Positions 58,357-64,000 of a DNA stretch of 64,000 nt are shown here, piece after piece. The stretch comes from Straminergon stramineum (Eukaryota; Streptophyta; Bryopsida; Hypnales; Calliergonaceae): the NCBI GenBank assembly GCA_963920665.1, contig OY987266.1:5585001-5649000 (forward strand), written 5' to 3'. The position numbers and the translations under genes are program-made. Position 1 is the first letter of the stretch. Each line of letters starts with the position of its first letter. Below the pieces are notes generated by a model. The model did not search any database. It saw only the letters and a program-made list of their open reading frames with translations, and was not told the origin of the DNA.

Positions 58357-60039
58357 AGGTATTTTTTCCACCATTTTCTATTTGCAAAAGTTGTAAGGAG
58401 TTGAAGTTCAAAATGAACTTCTTCAAGTATTGTGGTGTTTGTGAGAGGTGGAATAAGATTATTATTTTTGTTTGAAATTTTGTAATGGAAAAAGTTACTA
58501 TGCTTCAAAAAGCCTAAAAAATAAGTTCATAAGCAAAAGTTATGTGACCTTCAAGATTTCCTTTAGTTTGGAAAATCCAGACCCACAATTTTATCATTGT
58601 CATTTCATTATTTCAAGGTATTTCTAGGAATAGTGAATTTTTTTAGTATCTACTTGGAAAAGGTGTGTCATTAGTATATCTAAGTGGACCAACTAAAGTC
58701 TCATGCAAAAATATTCATTTTTGTGGAAGTTATGGTCCTTTGACTAAATAGTGAATTTTATGGTAGCATCTTCAATAGGGACCGAGAGTGTTGGGGACAA
58801 CATTGGGAACTACTTTCTTAAATTAGAAGGTACTTTGTGCTTTTGTGGGGGTGACTCCCATTATTTGGGCAAAGTGTGGAGCAATTTTACTTAGTATTGA
58901 GGTTAAAGAAGTTGTACTTATCCATTTGCTTTGAAAATGGTTCCAATGGAAAGTGTGAATTGTTGTCTTGATTTTCACCATTGAAAATTTAAGCATGGAA
59001 GTGCTGATTTGGAGTTCTTTACAATTTCTATTTATCAAGTGGAAAAACAAAATAATGTATTTCAACAATTGCAAGGTGGATTGTATAATGAGTTTGATAG
59101 ATTTTCATTTAAACTAAATTTTTTAGGAAGTGCAATTTAGTGTGCTAACACAATTTCTAGTTGTTCATGTCACTTCCACTCCCCAAAAATTCATGTATGC
59201 AAACATCTCAAAGATCATGGGAAGGAAAAACATACCCCAAATAGAATACTCTCATTTCTTTTGTTATAATTTCACAACTCCTAGGCAATTTACACCAAAA
59301 TTGCTATGCACCCTAATAAATAAGCTCTTTCAACCTCTATATGGTTAGATTTAAAAAAAAAATACATTTTGCTTCATTGGGGATAACTATAAGCCCACAC
59401 TCTTTTTTCATAGGAAAAACATACTTGGAAAGGCTTAGGCACTTAGGAGTTAATTTAGTTTGATATTGTCATATTTGACTACCAAATATTGCATTTGATT
59501 AAATATAACTTCATACTGTAGTATAGAATGTACACAAATTAAGAGTCATAGTTTGATATATGATGATTGCAAGAATTGGTGGTCAATTTGCAACATTTTA
59601 TGTAAATCTGGAGTTTTGATGCTCACTACTATAAACATTAATATGAGTACTGGAAGGAAAATCTTGTTGATTGATTTTAGTCGAGCAATTATATAATAGA
59701 TGTGTTGTACTATTTGACAAGTGTCAAATTTAAGCACTATGCACTATATGCAATTTACTTGTACACACCAATACTTCATCCTAATTTTTCATAGAAAAGG
59801 AGTATGTCCACTTGGGTTGTTGCAAAAAACATTGGTCCTATTTTGTCACATTTGGAATGATGTTGTTATTATCCACTATAACTTACGAGGCACAAGTCCA
59901 ATGAGTGTAAAATTTTTATTGGAGATGTCTAAGTTGATGGTAATCAAATCACTTATTTTTCCAAAATTAAAAAAATATTCCAAATTTAAGAGTGAATTTC
60001 GATTAATTGTCACAATTTGAGGTTTAGGGGCTTTCACTA
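58357..60039. other. AT-rich DNA, possible 3' remainder of the piggyBac element
   Basis: A terminus-like GGCACTTAGGAGTTAA at 59438-59453 could be the right end of the element carrying the transposase remnant. No convincing left end was found. Other open frames here lack domains. Confidence 0.35.
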
Positions 60040-60360
60040 CATTTGGAGTACCCTAATTGAATGATCATTAGATGAGATTTGACCAAATAGAAGACCATGA
60101 GTTCCTAGCAATGGGGAACTCATTGAATTGCCCCTTTGCAAGACTGATGATGTGGTTGAGCGATGGCCACATCAGATTTTTTTTAATTTATTTTTGAAAA
60201 TCAACTTTTTTTTTTCAATTTCAGATTTTCAAGACCAAAATTTTTTTTAATTTTTTTAATTTAGTATTTATAATGGTTGACAACAATCAATTGTGCCCTC
60301 GTTGCTTCAAGAACAAAATGGAGAATAGGCTTGAAACGAACCCTTATTTCTCCAAATCTC
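60040..60360 (-). repeat. Dispersed repeat, inverted copy of 12965-13500
   Basis: Shares AAGACCATGAGTT..TAGCAATG, GATGTGGTTGAGCGATGGC and GGTTGACAACAATC with the reverse complement of the 13-kb copy. The minisatellite is absent here. Confidence 0.7.
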
Positions 60361-60884
60361 TCCTAGTGCTAAAATTGAAATTTTGATGGTCTATTCCCAA
60401 AGTAAGCAAGCATATGCCTACCAAGGGGCATCTAAAAATATATTATTTTGTGTCCACCATGTCCATGCAAATAAGGCTCCCTTACGCAAGGACTTCTAAA
60501 CATTGAAGATGGTTTCAAGATCATTCTTTTGGTGAAATCTCATCATGGAATCACCATGAAGTCCTTCCAAATGGATTTCAATGACGTATTGAATGATTGG
60601 TGTCATGAATCTTATTTGTAGCATACTTAGTTAACACACCCTTTGTGATTTTCTCTAATAAGGCCATTTTCAATAGCTAGGACAATTTGGAATCTCAATT
60701 TCATTATGAATCTAAATTTAGAATATAATATGTATTCATGAAATTTTCAAATTGAGAGACTTCACTGATATGAAACTTTAATATATGGTTAGTTGCTAGA
60801 AACACCTACCGTTTCTAGCTCAAAATGGCTTTAATACTAGAATACTCTAATTTTAGGAATATTTTTTTAAATAAAATAAAATAT

Positions 60885-61540
60885 GGATAATTTGTAAAGC
60901 ATTCAAAACATTATCTACATGATAATTCCAACCTACAAAAATTTATCCCTAAAGTTATGCACAAAAAAAGAGTGATGAAAAATGAAAGAAAATCAATATT
61001 TTGAAATTCGATTTTTAAAAAATATTTTAAAAATTCAAGAAAATGAAATAATAAAAGATATTTTTTTCTAACTTGAATATGCTTCTTCTCAACCATTTGC
61101 ACCTTCAAAAAAAATTGTGATCTCTTCACATGCACAAAGGTAGTATACTTTGAGCACATGTGGAAGGCAAAAACTTTACTACTTCAAGAAATTCTCTTTT
61201 CAGACTTTTTGAACTTTAGTAAGAGTCCTTGTATCCCAATTTTGACCTTCAAATTGGCATTTTTGGGTCTAAAACAATATACACACATATACCCTTATAA
61301 AATGGCCAAGGTAAACATTCAATTGGGAGAAATTTAAAAATATGAAACTAATTTTAAAGGTGAAAAAAATTATCGAATGTCTACAGCTACCACATGTACC
61401 TCCATTTCAAATTTCATAGAAAATGGACATACGACACAAAAGTTATTAGTAGAAAACCACTTATCCATTTAAGCTAAGGGGCCAAAAAAAGACAACTATT
61501 TCTTGTAACAATCCATATGTCAAAATCATAAATTGGGGAT
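60885..61540 (+). repeat. Dispersed repeat, direct copy of 53540-54144
   Basis: Same block order as at 53.5-54.1 kb. Contains no palindrome, so it shows the repeat before the fold-back event. Confidence 0.72.
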
Positions 61541-63170
61541 AAATTTTTTTTTAAATCAAATATAAATTTGACTTTATTAGACATCTCAAGGATTCTACTA
61601 GATGTCCATAACATTGTATTTGTTGTATTGTTGATAGGTTTGGAAAGACAACCATATTAGTATCTAGTTTCTTCAAAAATATAGTTTCTCTATTAAATGA
61701 ATAACTTTTGACCTACATTTTTAAAAGGTCTCAAATTTTGGTGAAATATTATTTTCAGTGTTATACTAATTATCCATATTTTATTTTATTTTTAAATATA
61801 TTTTTTCAAAAGGTCATATTACAACAAGCATTATGACAAATGCTACAAAAACAATACAATGTTCCTTGCATCAACCCACTTTTTATTTATAATAAATCAA
61901 CCATAGTCTCAAGAAAAAGTAAAAATTGGCCATTTGTAAAGACTTCATATTCATCAGATTTCATCAAAAGAGTAGCCTTGAAATCACCTTCAATGCTGAG
62001 TAGGGCATGAGGATTGGAGCCCTATTTACATAAGCATGGAGGATATAAAATAATACATTTTCAGATGCTCCTTGACAGGAATATGACCACCTATTGTGGA
62101 AATAGACCACAAAAATTTCAACTCTAGATCATTAATTTTGGATACTCACCCAGCTTTAAAAAGCCCTAAACTTCAAAGAATGACAAATTTTAAATATAAA
62201 TTGTCTTTTTAAGATTAAAAAAAAAAGGGATATGATAAAAATCAAGTCAACCATCTCCTATAAAAATTTCAAATTCATTGGATCCATGCTTCAAAAGATA
62301 TAGCATAGAACAATTCCATCACTCTTCATGTGATGCCAAAATCAACCACCAATTCTTGCAATCACCCTACATAGTGTAATTATATAATGGTCAAGTTCAT
62401 ATACAATAGTCAAGTTCAACATTTTCTATTGAATAATTAATTAAAGATGAAAAATTTGTTTCAACATGTACTTCAAATATTGAAAAAAAAATTCTATACA
62501 ATTCTATTTTTGAAAAAAAACAAAAACATCCTCAAAACTATCGGTCTATCACATATATTTTTAGAAATATTTTCTGCAAATGCTAACCATTGGGCATTAA
62601 AGTTTTTATAGTCAATATTCGTGCAGTCAAGGCTTAAGGTAGGAAGCTCGAATTACCGAGGGTCATTTTCAATGAACCATATAGATAGGCATAAACTGTA
62701 TCAAAGAATTTTGGATATGGGTCACCCTTTTGGCCTTTTTGTAGCCAAGAAAGGGCAACATTGGTGTTTATTTTTTGGACATTGAGGTCTTCACATTTGC
62801 TTCTCTCATGAGTGGAGCTTGAAGTAGCCCAATCATTCATCCATTTAGCTTAAAAGAACCCTGTAGTTATTGAAGTGCCTGAAATTTAATTTTAAAACTT
62901 CCATGAACCATGGAAAGTACTACTGTAATTACTTTTGGGATACATTTGTTCAATTCAAAGGTATGCTATGAGCAAGACTAGTGTCCTACTGCATATTCAC
63001 TTAAAAATTCTATATTTAATTCAATTTCATTCAAAAAAATTCGGAAAAATCAGCTACTAACTGCCTTACCATTTCTTCCTCTGCTATAAAATTTCCCAAA
63101 TGGTCAGCTCCACGGATTCCTCAGGAGAGGCATCTTTTTCCTTAGATGCTCCATTTAAGAGCCTCCTATC
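61541..63170. other. AT-rich intergenic DNA, nothing recognised
   Basis: The minus-strand frame 62634-62840 has no recognisable domain. Confidence 0.35.
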
Positions 63171-63401
63171 TTAACCCTTAAACATCGACATAGACGTTTT
63201 GTGTCCGATGGATGACAAAGAATCTCTCTATGTAGGACAGAACTGCAACTGTTTCATCCTCAGAATTTTATGAGAAAAGGAGAGGTCTTCTATAGTAGTA
63301 TGACTTCCAATGAATATTTTTGAATTTTATAAAGTAGATGATGTCACACGGTTCCAAAAGGGAGGATTTCCACGGTCACCAGTCCGTCCTTTGAGGGTTA
63401 A
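63171..63401 (-). mobile_element. TTAA-flanked piggyBac-type MITE, 231 bp (class C, copy 3)
   Basis: Inverted copy of 8725-8954 and 24017-24246, with TTAACCCTTAAACATCG and CGTCCTTTGAGGGTTAA as ends. TTAA on both borders. Confidence 0.88.
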
Positions 63402-64000
63402 ACCCCGTTCCAGTGAGAGTGGAAACGGTTATCCAGGAGTGGATGACAATCGTAGATGACATACCAGTAGTTGGATGATCATCGTCATTTGGACTTCATT
63501 CTGTCTATCCACGGACCCTCGTACGCCTCAAGCTTTTCCCGATCATGTCACCTCACTCCCGGGCTCACTCCTCAAGAGCTTGAAAGTAGCTGCAAGCAAT
63601 GCAGCCCCGGCTCCTTCCGATCCATTCCAGTTCAATTCTGAGCGTGCGTAGAACCTAGCGAATTAGTCGTTTTCAGTAGCTACTCGTCTTGAATTGCTCT
63701 TGGGGTTAGTATGTGATTGTAGCACGTACGTACGTAAGTGTTCGAATTCATGATAGTTGGAAGAATTCGCTCAATCTGTAGCTCTTGCGCAAGAAATTCA
63801 ATTCATTCGTTCAATTTCTTGCAATCCCACATTCAATTTTCGATCTCCGAATGGGGATATGTTGTTATCAATTGTACGCTTAGATCGAGGCGAGGTATAG
63901 ATGCACACGATCACAGCTAGCTAGGAGCACACAGATTAAGCACTAAGGCCTGACACGGACGGAGAGACCCACACTGATAATTAAACTGAGTGGTTGAGAT
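63402..64000. other. Less AT-rich flank of a possible neighbouring gene
   Basis: Composition shifts to balanced DNA, as around the other genes. GTACGTACGTACGTA at about 63724-63736 is a short simple repeat. No exon recognised before the window ends. Confidence 0.3.

Noticed and set aside
54994..59453. A 4.5-kb full piggyBac element between TTAACCTTTGAAAA and CACTTAGGAGTTAA
   Set aside because: The left end is only a weak match and no interior support links it to the transposase remnant; kept as a possibility only.
1..64000. tRNA or rRNA genes
   Set aside because: I saw no convincing cloverleaf with A/B box motifs and no rRNA segment, but reading by eye is not a sensitive test.

Overview
The window looks like nuclear DNA of a land plant. 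It has intron-containing genes with GT-AG splice sites, a plant-type MYC/bHLH regulator, a plant-type sterol C-4 methyl oxidase, and long AT-rich intergenic stretches full of miniature transposons. The species cannot be read from the sequence. The short introns, five genes in 64 kb and a MYC gene with many exons (including a 15-nt one) would suit a bryophyte-grade plant, but that is inference.

Layout: (1) 762-4881 (+), a jasmonate-type MYC bHLH gene whose first exon lies upstream of the window or was not recognised. (2) 5642-7744 (-), a complete five-exon START-like/polyketide-cyclase-fold lipid-binding protein, convergent with the MYC gene. (3) 8-16 kb, gene-free, with several MITEs and a hairpin minisatellite. 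(4) 16417-17361 (-), an intronless methylsterol monooxygenase (SMO). (5) 18-34 kb, AT-rich repeats with no recognised gene. (6) 34282-40376 (+), an eight-exon gene for an unusual protein with CCCH zinc finger, RRM, LOTUS/OST-HTH and RING domains; its first exon seems to have been tandemly copied. (7) 46431-50098 (+), a Man1-Src1 C-terminal (MSC) inner-nuclear-membrane-type protein. (8) 50.6-63.4 kb, repeats again, including a decayed piggyBac-type transposase (about 57.2-58.4 kb) and a perfect 316-bp palindrome. (9) 63.4-64 kb, less AT-rich DNA that may be the flank of a gene beyond the window.

The most interesting theme is transposon biology. At least a dozen elements in three or more size classes (about 231-253, 655 and 935 bp) start and end with TTAA followed by inverted CCC(C)TAAA-like ends, which is the piggyBac signature. 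The same window holds a broken piggyBac-like transposase that keeps its IDE and KWW motifs. These elements sit in introns of the MYC and MSC genes and in most gene-poor stretches, twice abutting so that two elements share one TTAA. CACTA elements with perfect 3-bp target duplications and TA-flanked MITEs are also present. The five genes have unrelated roles (transcription, lipid binding, sterol synthesis, RNA regulation, nuclear envelope) and show no sign of working as a cluster.

Gene models were built by hand from reading frames, splice signals and intron phase. Exon boundaries are predictions, and the protein families were recognised from memory of conserved motifs, not by database search.
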